Counted from the first letter of the stretch, positions 40,233-48,935 are shown. The stretch: 64,000 bases of DNA from JASLBX01 sp036374175 (GCA_036374175.1 DASUUH010000124.1:50528-114527), one strand, 5' to 3'. The notes: generated by a model from the letters alone, not told the origin. Program-made: numbers and translations.

Positions 40233-41195
40233 GTGGCTTTGGAAAGTTCCGACGCCGTGGTGGTAGGCGCCGGTGTCATTGGTCTGACCACGGCGGTGTG
40301 CATGGCCGAGGCCGGGCTGCGAGTCACGATCGTCGCGGCCGAGCCGCCCGAGCGAACGACGTCAATGGCCGCCGGGGCCATGGTCGGGCCCGTCTTCCTG
40401 CGCCGGAGCGACCCGGGCGGGACGCGCGAGCACGACACGTTCGATGAGTTTGTCCGGCTGGCGACCGTCCCGGACACCGGCGTGCGGATCAGCACCGGTC
40501 GGTTCGGGGCCAGGGCGGGCGGCCCAGAGGCACCACCGATCCATCAGCCGACCGATGTGGTGCCGCTTGGGCCGGACGAGCTGCCGGCGTCGTTCACTTC
40601 GGGCTTTAAGGCCAGCGTTCCGTGTGTTGACATGCCGCGGTATCTGCAATATCTGAGACGCCGGCTCACTGACGCGGGCGGCGAGATCGAGATTCGACGA
40701 CTAGGCAGCCTCGCGGAGGCCGCGTCGCTGGCACCGCTGGTCGCCAACTGCACCGGGGTGGGCGCCCGGGCGCTCGTCCCCGACCCGTCGGTCCGCTCCG
40801 TCCGCGGCCAGCAGGTGATCGTCGAGAATCCCGGGCTCGATACGTTCTTCATGGAGGCGCCGCTCGGGCCGAGATGGACTTCGTGCTTCCCCTACGGCGG
40901 TCACGTCGTTCTCGGCGGGATCGCCGCGCAGGATGACTGGAATCTCGAGCCTGACCTGGAGATCGCCGAGGAGATCCTGGCTCGCTGTATCGACGTGGAG
41001 CCGCGGTTGGCCGGTGCGCGGGTCATCGGTCATCGTGTCGGGCTGCGTCCGGCCCGACCCGAAGTCCGCCTGGAGGTGCAGGAGCTCGAAGGGACGCGCA
41101 TCGTTCACGACTACGGCCACGGCGGCGGCGGGGTGGCGCTGTCCTGGGGATGTGCTCGCGAGGCAATCGCCCTGCTGACCGGCACAGCTCCTTGA
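40233..41195 (+). CDS. FAD-dependent D-amino-acid-oxidase-like oxidoreductase
   Basis: Protein of 320 residues of the DAO family: VVVGAGVIGLTTAVCMAEAG (FAD dinucleotide motif) near residue 9, AAGAMVGPVFLRRS, VANCTGVGARALVPDPSVRSVRGQ near 170-190, and the C-terminal RIVHDYGHGGGGVALSWG. These match D-amino-acid oxidases, which deaminate D-amino acids with oxygen. The exact substrate (neutral, acidic or glycine-like) is not predictable. GTG start at 40233. It converges with the M20 peptidase gene across a hairpin at 41194-41217. Confidence 0.88.
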   Translation: MALESSDAVVVGAGVIGLTTAVCMAEAGLRVTIVAAEPPERTTSMAAGAMVGPVFLRRSDPGGTREHDTFDEFVRLATVPDTGVRISTGRFGARAGGPEAPPIHQPTDVVPLGPDELPASFTSGFKASVPCVDMPRYLQYLRRRLTDAGGEIEIRRLGSLAEAASLAPLVANCTGVGARALVPDPSVRSVRGQQVIVENPGLDTFFMEAPLGPRWTSCFPYGGHVVLGGIAAQDDWNLEPDLEIAEEILARCIDVEPRLAGARVIGHRVGLRPARPEVRLEVQELEGTRIVHDYGHGGGGVALSWGCAREAIALLTGTAP

Positions 41196-41217
41196 CCGCC
41201 GGAGGTTTGCGGCGGTC
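41194..41217. terminator. Hairpin between the DAO-like and M20 peptidase genes
   Basis: Perfect 8-bp arms GACCGCCG (41194-41201) and CGGCGGTC (41210-41217), loop GAGGTTTG, overlapping the DAO stop codon between convergent genes. It probably terminates both. Confidence 0.6.
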
Positions 41218-41236
41218 GTGCCGATGTGCGGACAGC

Positions 41237-42394
41237 TCAGGAGCAGAAGTCCTGGGCGAGTTGGGTGAGGACGGCGGTGGCGGTGTTGGTGCCGGAGCGG
41301 CTGACCCATTCGATGTCGGCGTGGGCTCCTTCTCCTTCTGGTCCGTAGAGCACGGTGGGGATGCCGGCAGTGGAGAGGAAGGCCGAATCGGCCCAGTACG
41401 ACATCGGGGCCACGGTCGTGCGGGGTCCTGCTGCGGCGAGCAAAGCCTGGACGATGGGGGCGGTGGGGGGTGTCTCCATCGGCGGGCGATGCAGGACGGT
41501 GCGCGCGGTGACGGTAAGTCGGGGATCGGTGGGTCGGCATTGTTCGAGCAGGTCGGCGATGTCGGCCTCGACGCTCTCGAGGGTCTCCCCGGGGAGGGTG
41601 CGGCGCTCAACGGTGAACACACAGCGGTCCGGGATGGTGGACTCCTCTGTGCCGCCGGTGATTAGGGATGCGTGCAGGTTGCCGGGGCCGAGGAAAGAAT
41701 GCGGCCGGTTGCGGAGCTGTTGGTCGAGGTGGTCGAAGGCGACGAGGTGGTGGCCGGCGGCGAGGATGGCGTCGGCGCCGAGGTGGGGGCGTGACCCGTG
41801 GGCGGCGACACCGGTGACCGTGACCTCGGTCCAGACGAACCCGCGGTGAGCGGTGCCGACCTGCCGTTCGGTGGGCTCAGTCACCACGGCAGCGTCGATG
41901 CTGGCCGGGTCGAGGTGGGTTAGGACTTCTTGGATGCCCAGGCTGGCGAACTCTTCGTCGGCGACGGCGGCCACGATGACCTCTCCGTCGATGCCGGCGA
42001 GGGAGGTGTCCCGGCAGGCGATGAGCGCGGCGGCGAGCCCGGCCTTCATGTCGTAGGCGCCCCGGGCGTAGATCCGGTCTCCCTCGATGCGAGGCGTGAG
42101 TGCGTCGCGGGTGCCGGCCAGTCCGACGGTGTCGAGGTGACCGCACAGCAGCAACCGCCGGCCGCCGCTGTCGCGGCCGCCGCGCAGTATGACGCTCGGA
42201 CGGCCAGCAGTGCCCTCGACAACCTGGGTGCGTAGTCCAACGTTTCGTCCCCATTCGGCGACGAAAGCGGCGATCTCGGCCTCGCCGGCTCCCGTCGGGT
42301 CGAGTCCGGGGTTGACCGAGTCGATGCGGACCAGGGCGTCGAGCAGGTCCAGGACCGTCGCACTGGGCGCATTGGCCGCACTGGCGGCGATCAT
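41237..42394 (-). CDS. M20-family metallopeptidase / deacylase (ArgE/DapE-like)
   Basis: Protein of 385 residues with the M20 signature: LLLCGHLDTVG (first zinc His and following Asp) near residue 78, GAYDMKAGLAAAL, VAAVADEEFAS (catalytic Glu pair), VVTEPTERQVG and GEGAHADIEW (last zinc His). A dimerisation lid is present from about 180 to 290. Substrates in the family are N-acyl amino acids or dipeptides. It is downstream of the diaminopropionate ammonia-lyase gene and linked to it through the mini-ORF, so the pair may degrade an unusual amino acid derivative. Confidence 0.88.
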   Translation of the reverse strand: MIAASAANAPSATVLDLLDALVRIDSVNPGLDPTGAGEAEIAAFVAEWGRNVGLRTQVVEGTAGRPSVILRGGRDSGGRRLLLCGHLDTVGLAGTRDALTPRIEGDRIYARGAYDMKAGLAAALIACRDTSLAGIDGEVIVAAVADEEFASLGIQEVLTHLDPASIDAAVVTEPTERQVGTAHRGFVWTEVTVTGVAAHGSRPHLGADAILAAGHHLVAFDHLDQQLRNRPHSFLGPGNLHASLITGGTEESTIPDRCVFTVERRTLPGETLESVEADIADLLEQCRPTDPRLTVTARTVLHRPPMETPPTAPIVQALLAAAGPRTTVAPMSYWADSAFLSTAGIPTVLYGPEGEGAHADIEWVSRSGTNTATAVLTQLAQDFCS

Positions 42395-42432
42395 GGATGT
42401 TCGGCCAGGCGCAGGACCGCGTTGCGGGTCAT
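42391..42432 (-). CDS. 13-codon mini-ORF bridging two genes by ATGA overlaps
   Basis: ATG ACC CGC to TGA encodes MTRNAVLRLAEHP. Its ATG overlaps the stop of the ammonia-lyase gene (ATGA, 42429-42432), and its own TGA overlaps the ATG of the M20 gene (ATGA, 42391-42394). It gives an unbroken chain of translational coupling. It could be a genuine coupling peptide or the old N-terminus of the M20 protein after a frameshift. Confidence 0.4.
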   Translation of the reverse strand: MTRNAVLRLAEHP

Positions 42433-43454
42433 CGGGTGTTTCCTTCCGTGCTGAGCAAGACCACGATCGCGTCGTCATCGAGGCCGAGCAGGGCTCGCCG
42501 CTCCGGCTCGGTCACCACGGCGCGGACGCCGGCCAGCGTAGCCGCGCCGCTGGGGCCGGAAGAGACCCCAAGCCGGTCGAGGTCCGCGACGGCGCGAAGA
42601 GTGTCCTGGTCGCTGACGGCCACGGCTGCGTCGCAGCCGGCGCGCAGCACCGGCCATGCCGAGCTGGACATGGTGCCGCAGTTCAGCCCGGCCATCACCG
42701 TGGCCGCGGTCGGCACAGTGGTCGGCCGACCGGCCATCAGGCTTGCCAAGACGCACGCTGCGGTGTCCGGTTCGACCGAAAGGACGCTTGGGTGCGCGGC
42801 GCCGCGGCGTCGATAGTGCCGTACCACCGCCTCGGCCAGTGACCCGACCCCGACCGGGACCGCCACCAGGTCCGGCGTCCCGTCGAGTTGGGCGTCGACC
42901 TCCACAAGCAGGGTCTGGTAACCCTCCACGATCCAGGCCGGCACCTGTTCATAGCCGTCCCACGCGGTGTCCTGAACCAGTGCCCGATCGGGCTGCTCGT
43001 CGGCGAACTCGGCGGCCCGACGCACCGCGCCGTCGTAGTCGCCGTCCACCCACACCACCTTCGCGCCCTCCTCGGTGATGCGGGCAGCGGTCTCCGGGAG
43101 CATCACGTGAGGCACGAACACGGTCGCCTCGACACCGAAGTAAGCCGCCATCCGGGCGACCGCCCGGCCATGGTTGCCGTCGGTTGCGGTCACCAGCCTG
43201 ACGCCGGGGCGCTGCCGGAGCACCTGACGACAGGCCCAGGAAGCGCCGAGCACCTTGAACGCCGGCAAACCCAGCCGCGACGACTCGTCCTTTACCAGCA
43301 CCCGGCCGACCCTGAGATCCGCGGCGAGTTCGGGCACCGGCACCAGCGGCGTGGGTGCATAGCCGGGCAGTGACCGGTGAAACGCGGTGGCGTCACGGGG
43401 TGCGGAGGGGAAGGTCCAGTCCCGAGCGGTTGGCGAGCAGTACCACGAGACCAT
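42429..43454 (-). CDS. Diaminopropionate ammonia-lyase family PLP enzyme
   Basis: Protein of about 341 residues of the PLP-dependent fold II family. Key features are WYCSPTARDWTFPSAPRDAT and FHRSLPGYAPTPLVPVPEL at the start, SRLGLPAFKVLGASWA with the PLP Lys near residue 65, TATDGNHGRAVARMA near 95, PVGVGSLAEA (phosphate grip) and SGPSGAATLAGVRAV. This pattern matches diaminopropionate ammonia-lyase (DpaL/YgeX) rather than threonine dehydratase. Start codons at 43454 and 43463 are both possible. It probably makes pyruvate and ammonia from a diamino acid. It precedes the M20 gene. Confidence 0.87.
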   Translation of the reverse strand: MVSWYCSPTARDWTFPSAPRDATAFHRSLPGYAPTPLVPVPELAADLRVGRVLVKDESSRLGLPAFKVLGASWACRQVLRQRPGVRLVTATDGNHGRAVARMAAYFGVEATVFVPHVMLPETAARITEEGAKVVWVDGDYDGAVRRAAEFADEQPDRALVQDTAWDGYEQVPAWIVEGYQTLLVEVDAQLDGTPDLVAVPVGVGSLAEAVVRHYRRRGAAHPSVLSVEPDTAACVLASLMAGRPTTVPTAATVMAGLNCGTMSSSAWPVLRAGCDAAVAVSDQDTLRAVADLDRLGVSSGPSGAATLAGVRAVVTEPERRALLGLDDDAIVVLLSTEGNTR

Positions 43455-43463
43455 GCGGACCAT

Positions 43464-43952
43464 CGTCCCCGCCCTGACCCATCAGGTCCAGCGCGGAGAG
43501 CACACCGCTCTTACGGACGGCAGCGTGAGATGAGGTAATGGTCAAGACATGTCCCTTGCAGCGGCTGACCGCGTCGGACGTGTTCCTGCTGCGGCAGGCG
43601 CGCGTTCCTAAGGTGCGTCACGCTTTCGCTGACGGTTCCGCTGCTCTGTCCTGCCCGGGCTGACAAATAATGAGGCCACGAGCGCGCCGATCGGCGTAGG
43701 CGGGCCGGTCGTCGGCCTCCCTATATTGCCCGTGCCTGGCGGACGGCGGCCTGCGCGTCGGCGTCGAGGCGGCTGAGGGCCACCGACGCGGAGTCGCTGC
43801 CCGATGTCCCTGCGAGGTTGACCGATCCGCGGGACGGGACCACTAGATTCGGCGCCGGGGTTAGCCCCGGCGCGAACTGCGTGGTTTCCCAGGGTAGCTG
43901 TGGGGTTGTTCCTGATGTGTCGACGTCATGGCGTCCAGCACCATCGAGAATC
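43464..43952. other. 489-bp intergenic stretch with a hairpin
   Basis: It lies between the divergent ammonia-lyase and multicopper oxidase genes. No convincing gene is seen; frames here are fragments or continue into antisense of the oxidase gene. The only structure I see is GCGCCGGGG (43852-43860), loop TTAG, CCCCGGCGC (43865-43873), a strong 9-bp hairpin about 80 bp before the oxidase ATG that could be a leader or attenuator stem. Promoters for both neighbours must lie here but are not identifiable with confidence. Confidence 0.5.
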
Positions 43953-45452
43953 ATGACCAACAAACCTCGTCGTCGCCGGAAGCTTCCGTGGGTGCTTGGG
44001 ATCGGCGGCGCTATTGTCCTCGCGGGCTGCGGAGTCGCCGCAGTCGCCTGGGTCACGTCCCCTGTCGAGACGGTCGGCAGCGTGCGGTTCGAGCAACCCC
44101 TCACCATCCCTCCCTTGGCCGACTCCAAGATCGACCAAGCTGGCCGGCGCGTCTTTGAGTTGACCGCGCAAGCGGGTACGACTGAGACGCTACCCGGCCA
44201 GGAATCCGACAGCTGGGGATTCAACGGCGACTACTTAGGCCCCACGCTCCGGGCCGAACGCGGAGAACAGGTCGTCGTGAACGTCCACAATGAGTTGGAC
44301 GAGGCCACAACGGTGCATTGGCACGGCATGCACTTACCGGCCGAGATGGATGGCGGGCCACACCAGATGATCGACCCTGGGCAGCAGTGGTCGCCGACCT
44401 GGAAGGTCGATCAACCGGCTGCCTCACTCTGGTACCACCCGCACGTTCACGGCGAGACTCGCGAGCACGTCAACCGAGGACTGGCTGGCATGTTCATCCT
44501 CGATGATCCCGATGAGCCGGCGCAGCAGGAGCTGCCGCACGACTACGGCGTCGACGACATTCCGGTCATCGTGCAAGACCACAGCCTGGGGGAATCGGGT
44601 GAGTTGCGACCGAGATCGAACTTCGGCGACACCTTGCTGGTCAACGGCGACTACGGACCATTTCTGGACGTGACGACCGAGGCGGTGCGCCTGCGGTTGC
44701 TAAACGCATCGTCGGCGCGGGTGTACAACTTCGGTTTCTCCGACGACCGCGACTTCGCCGTCGTCGGCAGTGATGGTGGCCTTCTGCCAGCGCCGGTTGA
44801 ACGGGATCGCCTGAGCTTGTCGCCAGGTGAGCGGGCCGAGATCGTTGTCGAGCTGCAACCCGGCGAGGACGTCGTCCTACGCTCCTTCGAAGCCGACCTC
44901 GGCGGCGGGTTCGCCGACAGGTTCTCCGGCGGCGCCGATCGCTTCGATGTACTTCAGTTACGCGCCGCGGACGACCTCGAGGCCGTGGGATCGGTGCCCG
45001 AAGCCCTCGCGTCTGCGCCGGATCTCGTCCGCGGTGGCGACTCTTGGGAGCCCGATCGCACCTTTGAACTCCAAGGCAACAAGATCAACGACGAGCGGAT
45101 GGAGATGAACCGCATCGACGAAGTCGTCGTGGTCGACACGACCGAAATCTGGGAGGTCAAGAACACCGACGGCGAGTTCCACAACTTCCACGTCCATGAC
45201 GTGCAGTTTCAGATACTCGACATCAATGGCCGGCCGCCCGCAGCCGAGTTCGCGGGATGGAAGGACACCGTGTTCCTCAAACCCGGGTCCGAAGCGCGGC
45301 TTGCAATGCGGTTCAGTGACTACACCGACCCCGATCATCCGTACATGCTGCATTGCCACCGGCTCCGGCATGAGGATCAAGGAATGATGGCCCAGTTCGT
45401 CGTGGTCGAGCCTGGCCAGGCCGGTGCGTCGTCCAAACACCGACAACGCTGA
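43953..45452 (+). CDS. Multicopper oxidase, probable lipoprotein
   Basis: Protein of 499 residues with three cupredoxin domains. Copper ligands are complete: TVHWHGMHLPAEMDGGPHQ near residue 130, LWYHPHVHGETREH near 163, NFHVHDVQF near 413 and LHCHRLRHEDQGMM (type 1 Cys, His and trailing Met) near 470. The N-terminus has basic residues, a hydrophobic stretch and VLAGC, a plausible lipobox, so it may be anchored outside the membrane. It resembles CueO/SpoIIIM-type oxidases of metals or phenols. Start at 43953 is the first ATG followed by a basic signal region. It is a good candidate for copper handling or chromate-locus companion. Confidence 0.9.
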   Translation: MTNKPRRRRKLPWVLGIGGAIVLAGCGVAAVAWVTSPVETVGSVRFEQPLTIPPLADSKIDQAGRRVFELTAQAGTTETLPGQESDSWGFNGDYLGPTLRAERGEQVVVNVHNELDEATTVHWHGMHLPAEMDGGPHQMIDPGQQWSPTWKVDQPAASLWYHPHVHGETREHVNRGLAGMFILDDPDEPAQQELPHDYGVDDIPVIVQDHSLGESGELRPRSNFGDTLLVNGDYGPFLDVTTEAVRLRLLNASSARVYNFGFSDDRDFAVVGSDGGLLPAPVERDRLSLSPGERAEIVVELQPGEDVVLRSFEADLGGGFADRFSGGADRFDVLQLRAADDLEAVGSVPEALASAPDLVRGGDSWEPDRTFELQGNKINDERMEMNRIDEVVVVDTTEIWEVKNTDGEFHNFHVHDVQFQILDINGRPPAAEFAGWKDTVFLKPGSEARLAMRFSDYTDPDHPYMLHCHRLRHEDQGMMAQFVVVEPGQAGASSKHRQR

Positions 45453-45479
45453 CCGGCGGCGCGGCGCGCGGAGCTGCGC

Positions 45480-45800
45480 CTATGGCCAGTTGGGTGGCGG
45501 CACCTCCTGGACCGGTGCGGTGGCCGGTCGAGTAAGCGGTGGTGTCGTCGGGATCGGCTGACCGAGCGCCTCGACGCTGACCACCCATGTCCTTGCGACG
45601 AGGTCGCCAACGCGCTGACGGCTCCTGGAGGAGACCGTCACGATGAATCCGACGAGCATTGGTACGAAGTACGGAAAGGCGTCGACAACCAGGAAGATCC
45701 AACGTACTGTCGCGCGTCCGACCCCGCACGGCCGGCCCGCAGCATCCACCGCGATACGGAGCTGGGATAAGACCAGGCGGAGAACTCGCGCTGTCTGATC
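45480..45800 (-). pseudogene. C-terminal fragment of an RDD-family membrane protein
   Basis: Minus-strand frame containing VLRLVLSQLRIAVDAAGRP, a hydrophobic segment WIFLVVDAFPYFVPMLVGFI and RSRQRVGDLVARTWVV, which match the last membrane helix and the QR-GD-x-AxTxVV signature of RDD proteins, followed by a Pro/Thr-rich tail. The first RDD helices and any start codon with a ribosome site are absent. Upstream the frame continues without RDD character to a stop at 45885. It is read as a decayed or truncated gene; a 90-residue product from the GTG at 45749 cannot be excluded. Confidence 0.45.
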
Positions 45801-45940
45801 CTGGGCCAGACCACTGCAGGTTTGGTCGGCATCCCGGGGCCGATGTCGTCCCGCTTGAGGTGCTCGAGCGGTGCATACTGGCCACTAACGGTTCGCAGCG
45901 GGCAGTGCGGCCCCGCTGAACTGTCGCGGAGAGGGGCGAC

Positions 45941-46561
45941 GTGCATGCGGCCACCGCTCAGATGTTGGCGGTGTTGATGACCGTCGTGAACGCCGCGATG
46001 TGGGTGCTGGTGTCGCGGTGGGAGCGTCCTGGCCGTACCGCCCCGGTCCGAGCGAAGTTGCGGCCTCCGGCCGTCATCGGTTGGGGAGGCGACCTGGCCC
46101 AGGTCGTCCCGCTTTTGTATCCCGTTGTCGTGGTCGTCGCGCCTGGGTGGGGATACGGCGGGTGGTTGAACTGGTCGTCCGGTATCGATCTTGTCCTACA
46201 AGGCATCGGCCTGGCGTTGTGGGCCATAGGGGTGAGCACGGTTGTCTGGGCCGGCCGGGTGCTGGGACGTTACATGAGCGTGGACGGGCTAACGGTGGAT
46301 CACGAACTCGTGACCTCCGGGCCTTACCGCTTCGTCCGGCATCCGGTCTACATCTCTTTCACGGCCATCGCGATGGGCACCGGCCTGGTATTCCGCAGCT
46401 TTCTGCTGGTGGGGTTGGCGGTGGTGTGGGTGGCGGCCACCAAATGGTGGGTGGCGGCAGAAGAGGAGCTGCTGGCCTCCGCACAGGGATTCGGCGACGG
46501 CTACCGCACCTACTCCGAGCGGACCGGTCGTTTCCTGCCCAAGCTGCCACGGCCCCGATAA
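45941..46561 (+). CDS. Isoprenylcysteine carboxyl methyltransferase-like membrane protein
   Basis: Protein of 206 residues with five or six hydrophobic segments. The C-terminal ELVTSGPYRFVRHPVYISF motif near residue 128 and EEELLASAQGFGDGYRTYSERTGRF ending are typical of ICMT/phospholipid-methyltransferase (PEMT/ICMT) family proteins that use S-adenosylmethionine. The bacterial substrate is unknown. GTG start at 45941 after GGAGAGGGG. It lies between the RDD fragment and the convergent chromate operon. Confidence 0.8.
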   Translation: MHAATAQMLAVLMTVVNAAMWVLVSRWERPGRTAPVRAKLRPPAVIGWGGDLAQVVPLLYPVVVVVAPGWGYGGWLNWSSGIDLVLQGIGLALWAIGVSTVVWAGRVLGRYMSVDGLTVDHELVTSGPYRFVRHPVYISFTAIAMGTGLVFRSFLLVGLAVVWVAATKWWVAAEEELLASAQGFGDGYRTYSERTGRFLPKLPRPR

Positions 46562-46604
46562 CTCGTTTGCCACCCGAGGCCGGCTGGGACGACATCCACG
46601 GTCC

Positions 46605-47966
46605 TTATCCGATGAGCGTGACGGCGAGGCCGAGTGCCGCGCACGCGCCCAGAGTGCGCATTGTCGACCAATTACGCCAGAAGATCAGGCCGAGTGCAAC
46701 GGCGGTGATCGCGAACGCGACTGGGTTCCATGACGTGAGCACCGGCACGTCCAGCTTCACCAGCCACCAGGTCAGCACGTGGACGCGGTCGAACAGGTTG
46801 TGTAGTGCGAAGAACACCGCGAGATTGGCGATGACGCCGACGACAGCTGCGGTGATGCCGGTGAGCGCGGCGGTGAGGTGGCCGTTGTTTCGAAGTCGCT
46901 CGACGTAAGGCGCGCCGAGGAAGATGAACAGGAAACAGGGCACGAAGGTCACCCACGTCACCAGCAGTGACGCCAGAACGGCCGCAACCCAGGGGTCGAG
47001 CGAGCCGGGATTGCGGTAGGCGCCGACGAAGGCGACGAACTGCACGACCATGATGAGAGGGCCAGGAGTGGTCTCGGCGAGCGCGAGGCCCCGGACCATC
47101 TCGCCGGGGGCCAACCAGCCGAAGACGTGGACGGCCTGGTGGGAGACGTAGGCCAGGACGGCGTACGCGCCGCCAAAGGTGACGACTGCGGTCCCGGAGA
47201 AGAACAGGCCTTGGTCTACGAAGACGCTGTCGCGGGCGAACACGGCTGCTGCCAGTGCGACGGGGGCGAACCAGAGTGCGAGCCCTAGGACCAGAATCTT
47301 AAGGCCGCGGCTGCCGGATGGCGGGTCGTGCCGGAGGGCGTCGTCGCTGATGAGTGGCTGGGATCCGCCGGCTTCACTCCCGTGGCCGCCGGACTGGGCG
47401 AGAGGTGGAATTCGGAGGCTGAGCAGCCAGCCGAGCAGCGCAGCCGCGATGACGACTGTCGGGAAGGGCACCTTGAACACCGTGAGTGCGACGAACGAAC
47501 CGACGGCCATCGCGACCAGGACGGGGTGGTGGAGAGCACGCTTGCCGACGCGTCGGACGGCATGGATCACGATGGCGATGACCGCGGGCGCGAGACCGGC
47601 GAACAGTCCGGCGACCAGCGTGGCGGACCCAGCACTGACATAGAGCGCGGAAAGCGCCAACAGTGCTACGACGCCGGGCAGCACGAACAGGGTGCCGGCG
47701 ATGAGACCGCCCGCGGTGCCGTTGAGCAGCCACCCCACATAGACGGCGAGCTGCTGGGCTTCGGGGCCAGGCAGGAGCATGCAGAAGCTGAGCGCATGCA
47801 GAAACCGACGCTGGCCGATCCAGCGCTTCTCGTCGACGAGCGTGCGCTGCATGACGGCGATCTGGCCGGCCGGGCCACCGAAGGTCTGCAGTGAGATGCT
47901 GAGCCAGGCGCGCGTCGCTTCGCGCAGCGGGACCACGTCGCAGGTGCGGGCCATCCCGGCCGTCAC
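46605..47966 (-). CDS. chrA: Chromate transporter ChrA
   Basis: Protein of 453 residues, a two-domain CHR transporter of the normal long form: first half with ISLQTFGGPAGQIAVMQR and LPGPEAQQLAVYVGWLL, second half with VTFGGAYAVLAYVS and ETTPGPLIMVVQFVAFVGAYRNPG. The TFGG repeat in each half and the LPGPEAQQ motif are CHR signatures. It exports chromate. It is the last gene of a three-gene operon; its first codons overlap the end of the ChrB C-domain gene by 4 bp. Confidence 0.95.
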   Translation of the reverse strand: MTAGMARTCDVVPLREATRAWLSISLQTFGGPAGQIAVMQRTLVDEKRWIGQRRFLHALSFCMLLPGPEAQQLAVYVGWLLNGTAGGLIAGTLFVLPGVVALLALSALYVSAGSATLVAGLFAGLAPAVIAIVIHAVRRVGKRALHHPVLVAMAVGSFVALTVFKVPFPTVVIAAALLGWLLSLRIPPLAQSGGHGSEAGGSQPLISDDALRHDPPSGSRGLKILVLGLALWFAPVALAAAVFARDSVFVDQGLFFSGTAVVTFGGAYAVLAYVSHQAVHVFGWLAPGEMVRGLALAETTPGPLIMVVQFVAFVGAYRNPGSLDPWVAAVLASLLVTWVTFVPCFLFIFLGAPYVERLRNNGHLTAALTGITAAVVGVIANLAVFFALHNLFDRVHVLTWWLVKLDVPVLTSWNPVAFAITAVALGLIFWRNWSTMRTLGACAALGLAVTLIG

Positions 47967-48394
47967 GGGGTGTCGACTCCGTAGAGCATGGCCCGTCGCA
48001 GGTAATCGTGCACGGCGTCGAAGATGGGGCTGGAGAGCTCGAGGACGTGGTGGTCGTCATGGGCGGCAGACAGTGCGCGCAGGATCAGGTCGAAACCGGG
48101 CGCCTCTGGCGCGTCGTATTGCTCGTCCTCGATGTCGGCCTCATGCACGATGCCCGCGATGCGCCATAGCACCGGGTCGGCGAGCTCGTAGCGACGCAGT
48201 ATCGTCTCGAAGCTACAGTCGGCGCCGTGGTGGCTTAGGGCGGCGCCGCGCATGTCGAAGGGTGTGGCATCGTCCGGTACGTCGTCGGGGTCGGTGACGA
48301 ACACAAACTCTGCGTGCGGGTCGACGTGGCGGCGGATGAGCCAGGCGCAGGCGGCACGGTCGATATGGACGCCGGCTCGGGTTGCCCATCTCAT
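47963..48394 (-). CDS. chrB: Chromate resistance protein, ChrB C-terminal domain
   Basis: Protein of 143 residues matching the C-terminal half of ChrB: RAGVHIDRAACAWLIRRHVD, AEFVFVTDPDDVPDDATPFD, HHGADCSFETILRRYEL and AGIVHEADIEDEQYDAPEA. ChrB-type proteins sense or reduce chromate and regulate chrA. Here this half is a separate gene, overlapping the N-terminal half gene by 4 bp (48391-48394) and chrA by 4 bp. It is cytoplasmic and rich in His, Asp and Cys possible metal ligands. Confidence 0.9.
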   Translation of the reverse strand: MRWATRAGVHIDRAACAWLIRRHVDPHAEFVFVTDPDDVPDDATPFDMRGAALSHHGADCSFETILRRYELADPVLWRIAGIVHEADIEDEQYDAPEAPGFDLILRALSAAHDDHHVLELSSPIFDAVHDYLRRAMLYGVDTP

Positions 48395-48909
48395 CGAGCC
48401 GCTCCCTGCTGGGAATCATCCGCCGTAGAGTCCGGAGCATGAGCAGCGCGCGCCGCTAAGCGGGTGAGGGCCTCGCGGGCGACGTCCCTCTCGGGGGGTC
48501 GGAAGAAGTCACGGCGCTGGATCCGGTGATTCTCCGCCCGCAGGCGCCGCAGCGCTCTGGCGTGATCGCCCTCGGCCTCCAATGCCGCCTCGGTTGCCCG
48601 AATGAGTGCGCGATAGTCCTGCGCCCTGGCGGCATTCATCGCCTCGGTAATCTCGCGCTCCTGGGCTCGGGTCGTGGGCCGGGCCAGCCAAACCCCGGCC
48701 ACACCACCTGCAGCGACTGCATCGGCGGCCGCCCATTCCAACTGCTCGCGGGTCCGGGCGTCCGCCGGCAGCGCGACAAGGCCGTCGGCGAGCTGTGCCA
48801 CGCCGAGCCGCTTGAGCTTGCGCCACAGCGCCAACCGAGGCGCCGACGGAGTGCGGGGAAGCGAGTAGGTCAGAAACACCCACTCCCTCGAGCCAACCTC
48901 CTTTGCCAT
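48391..48909 (-). CDS. chrB: Chromate resistance protein, ChrB N-terminal domain
   Basis: Protein of 172 residues matching the N-terminal half of ChrB, the DNA-binding side: WVFLTYSLPRTPSAPRLALW near residue 10, VAQLADGLVALPADARTREQ, GGVAGVWLARPTTRAQE and an Arg-rich end with DFFRPPERDV. The ATG at 48909 is 9 bp from a GTGTAACC-GT-GGTTACAC palindrome, its probable operator. Splitting ChrB into two overlapping genes is not the usual single-chain arrangement, although actinobacteria sometimes have it. Confidence 0.9.
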   Translation of the reverse strand: MAKEVGSREWVFLTYSLPRTPSAPRLALWRKLKRLGVAQLADGLVALPADARTREQLEWAAADAVAAGGVAGVWLARPTTRAQEREITEAMNAARAQDYRALIRATEAALEAEGDHARALRRLRAENHRIQRRDFFRPPERDVAREALTRLAARAAHAPDSTADDSQQGAAR

Positions 48910-48917
48910 GCGGGTCA

Positions 48918-48935
48918 GTGTAACCGTGGTTACAC
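48918..48935. promoter_or_regulatory. Probable ChrB operator
   Basis: GTGTAACC (48918-48925), GT, GGTTACAC (48928-48935): a perfect 8-bp inverted repeat with 2-base spacer, ending 9 bp before the chrB ATG. Further upstream TGCGAGAGTCA occurs twice (about 48944 and 48962), which may be another binding site or promoter element. It is consistent with chromate-controlled autoregulation. Confidence 0.65.
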
